Position numbers and translations under genes: made by a program. Below the pieces are notes generated by a model, which worked only from the letters and a program-made list of their open reading frames with translations, was not told the DNA's origin and did not search any database. Shown here one piece after another: positions 17,606 through 25,022 of a stretch of 64,000 nucleotides of DNA (its first letter is position 1; every line of letters starts with the position of its first letter). The DNA comes from Burkholderiaceae bacterium 16 (GTDB lineage: Bacteria > Pseudomonadota > Gammaproteobacteria > Burkholderiales > Burkholderiaceae), in contig JYOD01000065.1 in NCBI GenBank assembly GCA_000955785.1, positions 74,877 through 138,876 on the forward strand, written 5' to 3'.

Positions 17606-18826
17606 ATGACTCGCTCCGCCCGCGCGCCACAGTCCGCGCGTTTCCCGCTTTGGCTCCTGGTATGCGCTTCGCTCACTGCGCTGGCGCCCCTTTCGATTGA
17701 TATGTACCTGCCGAGCTTCCCTGCGCTGGCCGGCGATCTTGGGGTCGATATCGGGCGTGTGCAACTCACGCTGGGAACCTTCCTGGTGGGACTGGCGGTG
17801 GGGCAGGCCTTCTATGGCCCGATCAGCGACCGCTTTGGCCGCAAGCCGCCGCTGTACATTGGCCTGCTGTCCTATGCGCTCGCAGCGGCCGGATGCGCGC
17901 TCGCGCGCGACGTCGAGGCGCTGATGCTGTGGCGCTTCTTGCAGGCCCTGGGCGGCTGTGCGGGCATGGTAATGGCCCGTGCCGTGATCCGCGACCGGCT
18001 GGAGGCGCACGAATCCGCGCGCGCCTTCTCCTCGCTGATGCTGGTGATGGGCCTGGCGCCGATCCTGGCACCCATCATTGGCGGGGCCGTGCTCGCGGCC
18101 TTCGGCTGGCGCGCCATCTTCTGGCTGCTTTGCGCCAGCAGCCTGTTGATCCTGTGGGTGGTCCACCGGTACATGGAAGAATCGCTCGACACCGTCAATG
18201 CCATGCCACTGCGCCTTGGCCGCGTACTCGCCAACTACGGCGAGCTGCTGCGAGACCGAGGCTTCGTCGGCTATTCGCTGTCTGCCGGCTGTGCCCAAGC
18301 GGGGATGTTCGCCTATATTGCGGGGTCGCCGTTCGTGCTGATCGAGTTGCATGGCATCGATCCCTCTTATTACGGCTTCGTATTCGGCGCCAACGCGTTG
18401 GGCTTGATTGGCATGTCGCAACTTAACGCGCGCCTGGTGCGCAACCGCACGCTTGACCAGGTGCTAGGCGGCGCCCTGGTTGCGCCGTGCGCGGCAGGCC
18501 TGGCATTGGCTGTCGCGGTGCTGGCCGGCCTGGCGCCGTTGCCGGTGCTGCTGGCCGGATTCTTTGTGTTTATCGCCAGCCTTGGATGCATCCTGCCGAA
18601 CGCCTCGGCCCTGGCCATGGCGGAGCAGGGCCAGCGGGCCGGCACGGCGTCCGCGTTGATGGGGACGCTGCAATTCGGGCTGGGCACCCTGGCCGGCGCC
18701 GCGGTCAGCTTCTGGCGCGACGGCAGTGCATTGCCGCTGGCGGTAGTCATGGGTATTTGCGGTACCGGTGCGGTACTGATGCGCATCTTCGGCCGTTCAG
18801 GCAACCCCGCGCGCGGCGCTGGCTGA
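17606..18826 (+). CDS. Bcr/CflA-family multidrug efflux MFS transporter
   Basis: 406 residues with twelve hydrophobic segments. The N-terminal block LAPLSIDMYLPSFPALAGDLG is the Bcr/CflA signature (motif D1 region), and motif A appears as GPISDRFGRKPPLYIGLL between helices 2 and 3. QALGGCAGMVMARAVIRDR follows in helix 4. Members are inner-membrane proton antiporters exporting drugs such as bicyclomycin, chloramphenicol or sulfonamides, and sometimes metabolites such as cysteine. The ATG follows CTCAGGATGTTTCG. It is a single gene, convergent with the channel gene downstream. Confidence 0.9.
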   Translation: MTRSARAPQSARFPLWLLVCASLTALAPLSIDMYLPSFPALAGDLGVDIGRVQLTLGTFLVGLAVGQAFYGPISDRFGRKPPLYIGLLSYALAAAGCALARDVEALMLWRFLQALGGCAGMVMARAVIRDRLEAHESARAFSSLMLVMGLAPILAPIIGGAVLAAFGWRAIFWLLCASSLLILWVVHRYMEESLDTVNAMPLRLGRVLANYGELLRDRGFVGYSLSAGCAQAGMFAYIAGSPFVLIELHGIDPSYYGFVFGANALGLIGMSQLNARLVRNRTLDQVLGGALVAPCAAGLALAVAVLAGLAPLPVLLAGFFVFIASLGCILPNASALAMAEQGQRAGTASALMGTLQFGLGTLAGAAVSFWRDGSALPLAVVMGICGTGAVLMRIFGRSGNPARGAG

Positions 18827-18893
18827 CTGCCGCCGCCATAGCGTAGCGGGACGGCCTGGTTCCGCGCGTCCGGCTCCTCCCTTCGCGGCACGG

Positions 18894-19724
18894 CTACGTG
18901 GCCGCACTGTTTTGCAGCACCACCAGTTGGGCCGGCATCGGCGCGGAGAATCCGGCCTCGCCAAAACTCTCGCGGATCGCGCGGTTGGTGTCAAAATACA
19001 CCTGCCAGTAATGATCGGTGTGGCAGTACGGACGCACGGCAAGGACGGGACCGACCAGGTTGAATTCGAGAATCTCCACGTCGGGCGGCGGTTCGGTCAG
19101 CACGTTGGGCAGTGCGGCCATGCGTTCCTTGAGCAGCGCGGCGGCGGCGACGTGGTCGGTACTGCCGGCCAGCTGCGCCTTGAGCTCAACGCGGCGGTAG
19201 GGATTGGCGCTGAAATTCTGGATCGTGTCCGAGAATATCTTGCTGTTGCCGACCACGGTCAGCACGTTGTCCGGCGCGTCCAGGGTGGTGGAGAACAGCC
19301 CAATTTCCCTGACGGTGCCGGTTATCCCGCCCACCGTGACGAAGTCCCCAACCTTGAATGGCCGCAGCACCACCAGGAAAGCCCCCGCGGCGAAGTTGGA
19401 CATCAAGCCCGACCAGGCCATGCCGATGGCAATGCCGGCCGCGGCAATCAGCGCGGCGAAGGTGGTGGTCTGGATGCCGAAATAACCCAGGATGCCGATC
19501 ACCAGCACGACATTGAGCGTGACCGTGACGATGGACCCGACGTAACGCAGCAAGGTCGGATCGACCTTCTGCCTGGCCAGCGACCCCTGCACCATCCTCA
19601 CCACGACATGGATCAGCCACCGGCCGATCACCCAGAAGGCGAGGGCTGCGAGTATCTTGACCCCGAACTCCGTCGCATAGGCAATGACTAAGTCTTGATA
19701 CTTCTGCAGCGTTGTGGCATCCAT
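18894..19724 (-). CDS. mscS: Small-conductance mechanosensitive channel (MscS family)
   Basis: 276 residues from the ATG giving MDATTLQKYQDL, which has GGGAGA upstream. It is close in length to E. coli MscS (286). Three transmembrane segments are followed by the pore helix and beta domain: AALIAAAGIAIGMAWSGLMSNFAAGAFLVVLRPFKVGDFVTVGG and GTVREIGLFSTTLDAPDNVLTVVGNSKIFSDTIQNFS. It opens on membrane tension to release osmolytes. An osmotic theme is shared with mdoGH 2 kb away, but the genes are not linked in an operon. Confidence 0.93.
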   Translation of the reverse strand: MDATTLQKYQDLVIAYATEFGVKILAALAFWVIGRWLIHVVVRMVQGSLARQKVDPTLLRYVGSIVTVTLNVVLVIGILGYFGIQTTTFAALIAAAGIAIGMAWSGLMSNFAAGAFLVVLRPFKVGDFVTVGGITGTVREIGLFSTTLDAPDNVLTVVGNSKIFSDTIQNFSANPYRRVELKAQLAGSTDHVAAAALLKERMAALPNVLTEPPPDVEILEFNLVGPVLAVRPYCHTDHYWQVYFDTNRAIRESFGEAGFSAPMPAQLVVLQNSAAT

Positions 19725-19956
19725 CGCGGTTCTCCCTTGCTGGCTCGGCAGGTACACGGGCAACGAACATCATGCAGCGAATTCCCGGGCGCATCCGGGG
19801 CGAGACGCGAGTGCGGGCAACGCATTATTGCTACGCCGCGTGCGGAAGTTCAAGCACAAAATGGCCGCCACGGGCGCAGCGCGCCACCGGCCGCCAACGG
19901 CCGGGGATCCGCAGCAGCGGATGGCGGGGGGGGGCAAGCCCCCTGCGCGCCGCGGC

Positions 19957-21159
19957 TTACCAGTTGGTTTCGCGCTCCGGCGTGGCGGAGATGCGATGCA
20001 AGGACAGGTCCGCGCCGTTGTATTCCGATTCGGCATCGAGCCGGATGCCGACCAGCTTCTTCAATGTGCCGTAGACCACGGTGCCGCCCACCAGGGCGAT
20101 GACGATGCCAAGCAGCGTGCCGATCGTCTGCGCGCCCAGGGAGACGCCACCGATGCCGCCCAGCGCCTGGCTGCCAAAGATACCGGCGGCAATGCCGCCC
20201 CAGGCGCCGCACAGCCCATGCAACGGCCAGACGCCCAGCACGTCGTCGATATGCCATTTGTTCTGGGCCAGCGTAAACAGGTAAACAAACAGCGCGCCGG
20301 CGATGGCCCCGGTCACCAGCGCACCCAGCGGATGCATCAGGTCCGAGCCCGCGCAGACCGCCACCAGGCCGGCAAGCGGGCCGTTATAGGCAAAGCCGGG
20401 GTCGTTGCGGCCCGCCGCCCAGGCGGCCAGGGTACCGCCCGCCATGGCCATCAGGGAATTGATGGCGACCAGCCCGCTGATCTTGTCGACGGTCTGCGCG
20501 CTCATGACATTGAAGCCGAACCACCCCACCGCCAGCACCCAGGCGCCCAACGCCAGGAAAGGGATATTGGAGGGCGGGTGGGCGCTGATGCGGCCGTCTT
20601 TCTGGTAGCGTCCGCGGCGCGCGCCCAGCAACAGGATTGCCGGCAGCGCGATCCAGCCGCCCATGGCGTGGACCACGACGGAGCCGGCGAAGTCGTGGAA
20701 TGGCACGCCCGCGACGGAGGTGATCCAGTCTTGCACGCCGAACCGGTTGTTCCAGGCGATGCCTTCGAAGAAGGGATACACAAGGCCAACCAGGACGAAG
20801 GTTGCCACCAGTTGCGGATTGAAGCGCGAGCGCTCGGCAATCCCGCCGGAAATAATGGCGGGAATGGCGGCCGCAAAAGTCGCCAGGAAGAAGAACTTCA
20901 CCAGTTCATAGCCGCTTCGTTGCGCCAGTTCATGGGCGCTGGTAAAGAATTCGACCCCATACGCCACGGTGTAGCCGATGAAGAAATAGGCGATGGTGGA
21001 AATGGCGAAATCCACCAATATCTTGACCAGGGCGTTGACCTGGTTCTTCTTGCGCACCGTGCCTAACTCAAGAAACGCAAAGCCCGCGTGCATAGCGAGC
21101 ACCATGATCGCCCCCAGCAGGATGAACAGGGCGTCGGTGCCGCTTTTCCAATTGTCCAT
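19957..21159 (-). CDS. amtB: Ammonium transporter (Amt family)
   Basis: 400 residues from the ATG giving MDNWKSGTDALF, preceded by GAGGAA; the frame is open to 21258 without a signal peptide. Eleven hydrophobic segments are expected. The twin pore histidines are visible in SVVVHAMGGWIALPAI and GVWPLHGLCGAWGGIAAGIF, and FAFLELGTVRKKNQVNALVKILVDF is typical of the Amt N-terminal core. No glnK gene adjoins it in the window. A sigma-54-type promoter and NtrC-like boxes lie upstream (see 21193-21410), so control by nitrogen status is likely. Confidence 0.93.
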   Translation of the reverse strand: MDNWKSGTDALFILLGAIMVLAMHAGFAFLELGTVRKKNQVNALVKILVDFAISTIAYFFIGYTVAYGVEFFTSAHELAQRSGYELVKFFFLATFAAAIPAIISGGIAERSRFNPQLVATFVLVGLVYPFFEGIAWNNRFGVQDWITSVAGVPFHDFAGSVVVHAMGGWIALPAILLLGARRGRYQKDGRISAHPPSNIPFLALGAWVLAVGWFGFNVMSAQTVDKISGLVAINSLMAMAGGTLAAWAAGRNDPGFAYNGPLAGLVAVCAGSDLMHPLGALVTGAIAGALFVYLFTLAQNKWHIDDVLGVWPLHGLCGAWGGIAAGIFGSQALGGIGGVSLGAQTIGTLLGIVIALVGGTVVYGTLKKLVGIRLDAESEYNGADLSLHRISATPERETNW

Positions 21160-21192
21160 ACATTCCTCATGCTCAAAATGGGAGCACTGGCA

Positions 21193-21208
21193 TGCAAAAA
21201 GCATTCCA
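21193..21208 (-). promoter_or_regulatory. Sigma-54 (-24/-12) promoter for amtB
   Basis: Read on the minus strand the sequence is TGGAATGCTTTTTGCA. It matches the consensus TGGCACR-N4-TTGCW at all but two positions and has exact GG to GC spacing. It would start a transcript about 20 bases before the amtB ATG at 21159, a short leader that still contains GAGGAA. Confidence 0.65.
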
Positions 21209-21233
21209 GTGTGGGGCATCCTGGCGGGGAATC

Positions 21234-21250
21234 TGCACCGTGTTGGGTGC
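21234..21250. promoter_or_regulatory. NtrC-like enhancer site (imperfect)
   Basis: TGCACCGTGTTGGGTGC resembles the NtrC dyad (GCACC...GGTGC), with a 6-bp instead of the usual 5-bp spacer. It lies 26 bp upstream of the sigma-54 promoter, closer than usual. Confidence 0.4.
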
Positions 21251-21393
21251 TTTTGCACCGGATTGTCGCGCCTGCGGGGGCTGTCCCGGTGATAACAGCG
21301 AGGGCGATCGCCTTGCGGTCCCTATGGCGACAGACAAAAGCCTGCGCCAAAATGATGCATCGCATTGATTTGGGGCGTATCCCCTCACAATCA

Positions 21394-21410
21394 TGCACCA
21401 TAATGGGAGA
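21394..21410. promoter_or_regulatory. NtrC-like enhancer site, upstream copy
   Basis: TGCACCATAATGGGAGA has a perfect left half of the NtrC consensus TGCACCA-N3-TGGTGCA and a partial right half. It is about 186 bp upstream of the putative sigma-54 promoter, a normal enhancer distance. Confidence 0.4.
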
Positions 21411-21601
21411 TTGCAGCACTCTTGCCCAGAACCAGGGCAAGTCGCCGCCTGTGATCCTCGCATCGCACCGGCGGTGGTAGCGAGCTGACTAAGCAAAGCC
21501 GCATCGCGCAGCAAGGGATGCGCGTTGCCCGTACGCGCGTTCGAATTCTTCCTAGCGTCAACGAGCGCATTTGAAACGGCGGAAAAGGGGGGGTAAATTC
21601 C

Positions 21602-21639
21602 CCGCAAAGGCGCTTGACTCAAGGATTTGCGGCTTTTTT
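21602..21639 (+). terminator. Strong intrinsic terminator with no upstream gene
   Basis: CCGCAAA (21602-21608) pairs with TTTGCGG (21626-21632), an inner stem CTTGA/TCAAG sits in the loop, and six T residues follow. On the plus strand there is no coding gene for more than 400 bp upstream (amtB is divergent), so it may end a short RNA. The rest of 21411-21601 shows nothing recognisable. Confidence 0.6.
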
Positions 21640-21758
21640 CGTTGCATTGGTGCCACTGGGGATTGCCCAATGCGTAAAGCGCGGATTAGACTGCGCCGAT
21701 CGGTAATTTGCCGCGTGGCAGACACTCCGATCAAGACGACCAACAAGGGAAATCAGCC

Positions 21759-22040
21759 ATGAATAAAGGTGAACTGGTATCTGCCATCGCCGCGGACGCC
21801 GAATTGAGCAATGCAGCGGCAGAGCGCGCACTGAATGCGGCTCTGGACAACATTAAGAAGGCAGTTGCCAAGGGTGATTCAGTAACGCTGGTGGGTTTCG
21901 GCAGCTTCAGCTCCGGCAAGCGCGCCGCGCGTACCGGCCGCAATCCGCGTACTGGCGAGACCATCAAGATTCCGGCCGCAAAGACGGTCAAGTTCTCTGC
22001 CGGCCAAGGGTTCAAGGACGCTGTGAACAAGAAGAAGTAA
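21759..22040 (+). CDS. hupB: HU family DNA-binding protein
   Basis: 93 residues from the ATG giving MNKGELVSAIAADAELSNAAA. It carries the whole HU fold, with GFGSFSSGKRAARTGRNPRTGETIKIPAAKTVKFSAGQGFKDAVN; the RTGRNPRTGE arm contains the minor-groove-intercalating proline. It bends and compacts DNA in the nucleoid. AAGGGAAATC precedes the start. A terminator follows within 50 bp, so this is a single-gene transcript. A second, tailed HU protein lies at 39377. Confidence 0.95.
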   Translation: MNKGELVSAIAADAELSNAAAERALNAALDNIKKAVAKGDSVTLVGFGSFSSGKRAARTGRNPRTGETIKIPAAKTVKFSAGQGFKDAVNKKK

Positions 22041-22070
22041 GCAGTCTGCGCCTTGAGCGCTGAGACGAAG

Positions 22071-22093
22071 GCGGCCCGAAAGGCCGCTTTTTT
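22071..22093 (+). terminator. Terminator after HU gene
   Basis: GCGGCC, loop CGAAA, GGCCGC, then six T residues, 30 bp after the HU stop codon. Confidence 0.85.
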
Positions 22094-22231
22094 GTTGGCA
22101 CCGGGGCGCGCCGGGACGTGCTCCGCCACAAGGCACGGGGCCCGTTCCGGGTTAAACTGCCGATCGTCGGCACCAGCCGTTCGACCCGCTTCGCGGGTCC
22201 GCCTGGCCGCTTCCAGATTCCGGATTTCATC

Positions 22232-22717
22232 ATGAACGACCTGTCCCACCAGCTTTCCATGACCGTGCTGATGACGCCGGACATGGCCAATTTCTCCGGC
22301 AATGTGCACGGCGGCACCATCCTCAAGTATCTCGACATGGTGGCTTATGCCTGTGCCAGCCGCTACGCGGGGCGCTATGTCGTGACCTTGTCGGTGGACC
22401 AGGTCGTATTTCGCCAGCCCATCCACGTGGGAGAACTGGTGACCTTCCTGGCAGCAGTCAATTTCACCGGGCGCAGCTCCATGGAGATCGGCATCAAGGT
22501 CATCACCGAGAACATTCGCAGCAAGCTCGTGCGCCATACCAATAGCTGCTATTTCACCATGGTGGCGGTGGACGACAATGGCGCCCCGGCCGAGGTGCCG
22601 GCGCTGGTGCCGCGCGACGAAGTCGAGCGCCAGCGCTTTGCCGCGGCCCAGCTGCGCCGCCAGCTTCGCCAGGAAATGGAAAAACGGCACGACGAAATCA
22701 CGGGCAAGGTGCCCTGA
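22232..22717 (+). CDS. Acyl-CoA thioesterase, hotdog fold
   Basis: 161 residues from the ATG giving MNDLSHQLSMTVLM; the frame is open to 22118 but that part lacks similarity. The hotdog active-site region MANFSGNVHGGTILKYLDMVAYACASRYAG is typical of the YciA/BACH thioesterase group (Asn, His and Asp in the N-V-H-G-G-x3-K-x-L-D block). It hydrolyses acyl-CoA to free acid and CoA in the cytoplasm. Chain-length preference cannot be read. CreA follows 16 bp later, so the two may be co-transcribed. Confidence 0.88.
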   Translation: MNDLSHQLSMTVLMTPDMANFSGNVHGGTILKYLDMVAYACASRYAGRYVVTLSVDQVVFRQPIHVGELVTFLAAVNFTGRSSMEIGIKVITENIRSKLVRHTNSCYFTMVAVDDNGAPAEVPALVPRDEVERQRFAAAQLRRQLRQEMEKRHDEITGKVP

Positions 22718-22733
22718 GGTGGAAGGGGCACGC

Positions 22734-23204
22734 ATGCATACCAGCCTTATGCGCCTGCTAGCGGCGCTGGCGCTGCTGGCGCCGGCCGCGCATGCCGAGG
22801 AGATCGGCAGCGTGAGCACCAATTTCCGCATGACCGGCTCCGACAAGGTGGTGATCGAGGCTTATGACGATCCGATGGTGCAGGGCGTGACGTGCTATGT
22901 CTCGCGTGCCCGCACCGGTGGCATCAAGGGATCGCTGGGCATGGCCGAAGATCCGCCCGAAAGCTCGATCGCCTGCCGCCAGGTCGGGCCGATCACGTTC
23001 AAGGGCCCGCTGCGCCAGCAGGACAATGTATTTTCCGAACGCATGTCGATCCTGTTCAAGACCTTGCACGTGGTGCGCACGGTCGACCGCAAGCGCAATA
23101 CCCTTGTCTACCTGACCTACTCGGACCGTATCGTTTCCGGCAGCCCGCAGAACAGCGTGACAGCGGTGCCGGTGGCGGCGGAAACGCCGATTCCGGTCAA
23201 ATAG
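22734..23204 (+). CDS. creA: CreA family exported protein
   Basis: 156 residues from the ATG giving MHTSLMRLLAAL, with GGAAGGGG upstream. A signal peptide ends near AHA-EEI. The mature part has CreA family blocks: EEIGSVSTNF, DKVVIEAYDDPMVQGVTCYVSRARTGGIKG, DPPESSIACRQVGPI and SIACR-type cysteines for a likely disulphide. CreA is a conserved periplasmic protein of unknown function. It sits between the thioesterase and an SDR gene with short gaps (16 and 34 bp), suggesting one transcript. Confidence 0.9.
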   Translation: MHTSLMRLLAALALLAPAAHAEEIGSVSTNFRMTGSDKVVIEAYDDPMVQGVTCYVSRARTGGIKGSLGMAEDPPESSIACRQVGPITFKGPLRQQDNVFSERMSILFKTLHVVRTVDRKRNTLVYLTYSDRIVSGSPQNSVTAVPVAAETPIPVK

Positions 23205-23238
23205 CCTGCAACCAAGAATCCCATCCGGAGAAGACAGC

Positions 23239-23997
23239 ATGAGTCAGCAAGGCAAGGTAGCGCTGGTCACGGGCGCCGCCCGCGGCATCGGCAAGGCGGT
23301 GGCGCAGGCGCTGCTGGTGGCGGGCTACCGGGTGGTGTTCGCCGGGCGCACCGCCGAGCCGCTCCAGGCGCTGGCCGCGCAAGCCCGGGCCGATGGCCAT
23401 ACGGCGCTGGCGGTGCAGTGCGATGTCAGCGATCCGGCTTCGGTGGATCACCTGTTCGCGCAGGTCCGCGAACAGTTCGGCCGGCTCGACGTGCTGTTCA
23501 ACAATGCCGGCATCAATGCGCCGGCGGTGTCGATCGACGAGTTGTCGGTGGAGCAATGGAAGGCGGTGCTGGACACTAACCTGACCGGCGTCTTCCTGTG
23601 CTCGCGCGCCGCCTTTGCGCTGATGAAGTCGCAGAGCCCGCGCGGCGGCCGCATTATCAACAACGGCTCCATCTCGGCGCACGCGCCGCGCCCCAATACG
23701 GTCCCGTATACGGCCACCAAGCACGCCATCACCGGGCTGACCAAGAGCCTCTCGCTGGATGGCCGCGCCTTCGATATCGCTTGCGGGCAGATCGACATCG
23801 GCAACGCCGCCACCGACATGGCTTCGCGCATGGCGCGCGGCGTGCCCCAGGCCAATGGCGAGATCGCGCCCGAGCCGCTGATGGACGTGGCGCACGTAGC
23901 CAGTTCGGTGGTCCATATGGCCAACCTGCCGCTCGATGCGAATGTGCAGTTCATGACCGTGATGGCCACCAAGATGCCCTTCGTCGGCCGCGGCTGA
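23239..23997 (+). CDS. Short-chain dehydrogenase/reductase
   Basis: 252 residues of the classical SDR type: the NAD(P) motif TGAARGIGKAVAQ near residues 11-23, NNAGIN, a serine in NNGSISAHAPRPN and the catalytic YTATK. Lack of a basic residue right after the first motif's Ala-Ala does not fix cofactor choice. The substrate is unknown. GGAGAAG precedes the ATG. It follows creA by 34 bp and ends against a 12-bp hairpin shared with the convergent phosphatase gene. Confidence 0.9.
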   Translation: MSQQGKVALVTGAARGIGKAVAQALLVAGYRVVFAGRTAEPLQALAAQARADGHTALAVQCDVSDPASVDHLFAQVREQFGRLDVLFNNAGINAPAVSIDELSVEQWKAVLDTNLTGVFLCSRAAFALMKSQSPRGGRIINNGSISAHAPRPNTVPYTATKHAITGLTKSLSLDGRAFDIACGQIDIGNAATDMASRMARGVPQANGEIAPEPLMDVAHVASSVVHMANLPLDANVQFMTVMATKMPFVGRG

Positions 23998-24009
23998 ACA
24001 TCGCCCAAG

Positions 24010-24038
24010 CGCCTTGCCCGCCTGCCGCGGGCAAGGCG
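24010..24038. terminator. Bidirectional hairpin between convergent genes
   Basis: Perfect 12-bp arms (24010-24021 and 24027-24038, core GCCTTGCCCGC) with a CTGCC loop, placed 12 bp after the SDR stop and just after the stop of the convergent phosphatase gene. Confidence 0.6.
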
Positions 24039-24043
24039 GCTTG

Positions 24044-24907
24044 CTAGTTTGCAAGCGGCGCCAGCGCCTCGCTTTCGGCCCTGCAGTCGCCGGCGGGCTT
24101 CAGGCCCTTGGCGCGGACTTCGGCAAGCTCCGCCTTGGCTGCCGCCAGATCCGCACGGAAGGCGGGGTCAGCATGCAGCCGCGCCACGGTGGCTGCGCCC
24201 ATGATGCGGCCCTGCATCGCATCGCTTTGCCAGTGCACATTGCAGACCAGCCGGCTCCGCCCATAAGCCAGCCCGCGCGCCAGGATCGCATTGGACTGCT
24301 GGGGCGCGATTTCCGCCAGGATCAGTGCCCATGCCCAGCCAACGGCGTTATGCCCTGACGGGTAGGAGCCGTCCTTGGAAAGCATGGGCTCTTCGGCGGG
24401 CGTGCAAGTCGGCTGGTGGTTGACCATGAAGGGCCGGGCGCGCGCATATTTGTCTTTTACGCCGTAGGTGGATAGTCCCGCATCGGCCAGGGTCCGGCGC
24501 AGCAGCAGGTAGAGCCTGGGCGTCTGCTCCTGCGATACCGGTGCGTCCAGGGCGCAGGAGAAGACATCGGCGGCCTGGGGGAATTTCAGGTTGGCGTCCT
24601 GGGCCGCCAGCCGCCAGCGCGCCGTGCCGCGCAGGGGCAGGTTGGCACGCGCGATCTCGTCGTCCAGCGCCTGGGCGGCTGAGCCGGGCGCGGGCGGTGG
24701 CGGTACGAGTGCCAGGCTGTCGGGCCGTGCCTGCGCCGGCAGGTAGCCGGCAAGAATCCCGGGCCGGATCTCCGGCACCGGGGCTGCGGCACTGCCTTGT
24801 CCCTGGCTGGCGCATCCGGCTACGATCAACGCGCCGGCCAGCACGGACAAAGGCGCGATCCCGTTGATGAATGGCGCAAACTGCTTGGATGAATGGCGTG
24901 TCTGCAT
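24044..24907 (-). CDS. Class A acid phosphatase (PAP2 superfamily), lipoprotein-like
   Basis: 287 residues. The N-terminus has a lipobox-like LIVAGC (cysteine near residue 32), so the protein may be a lipoprotein of the outer membrane facing the periplasm. The three PAP2 motifs are all present in order: KYARARPF, SYPSGHNA and SRLVCNVHWQSD, with the catalytic histidines in PSGH and the last motif. Spacing matches PhoN-type class A nonspecific acid phosphatases. It would release phosphate from organic esters in the periplasm. It is a single gene, convergent with the SDR. Confidence 0.9.
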   Translation of the reverse strand: MQTRHSSKQFAPFINGIAPLSVLAGALIVAGCASQGQGSAAAPVPEIRPGILAGYLPAQARPDSLALVPPPPAPGSAAQALDDEIARANLPLRGTARWRLAAQDANLKFPQAADVFSCALDAPVSQEQTPRLYLLLRRTLADAGLSTYGVKDKYARARPFMVNHQPTCTPAEEPMLSKDGSYPSGHNAVGWAWALILAEIAPQQSNAILARGLAYGRSRLVCNVHWQSDAMQGRIMGAATVARLHADPAFRADLAAAKAELAEVRAKGLKPAGDCRAESEALAPLAN

Positions 24908-24958
24908 CTGATAGGTGTTCCCCAGTTATCCCCGTCGGACCGGTGTGGCACCGGCAAG

Positions 24959-24992
24959 CCTGGCCGCCGTGCTCCCTTTCACGGCGGCCAGG
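24959..24992 (-). terminator. Hairpin after the acyl-CoA ligase gene
   Basis: Perfect 13-bp arms (24959-24971 and 24980-24992, CCTGGCCGCCGTG and complement) with an 8-base loop, 30 bp beyond the stop of the minus-strand ligase. The T-run is weak. Confidence 0.5.
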
Positions 24993-25022
24993 TTGCTATG
25001 CGTGCCTGGTTAAAGCCCGGTG

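Noticed and set aside
19714..21066. 450-codon plus-strand frame opposite amtB
   Set aside because: Shadow; amtB is unmistakable on the other strand.
21535..21560. GTTCGAATTC, resembling a tRNA T-loop
   Set aside because: The flanking bases cannot form the T-stem and no other tRNA arms are present.
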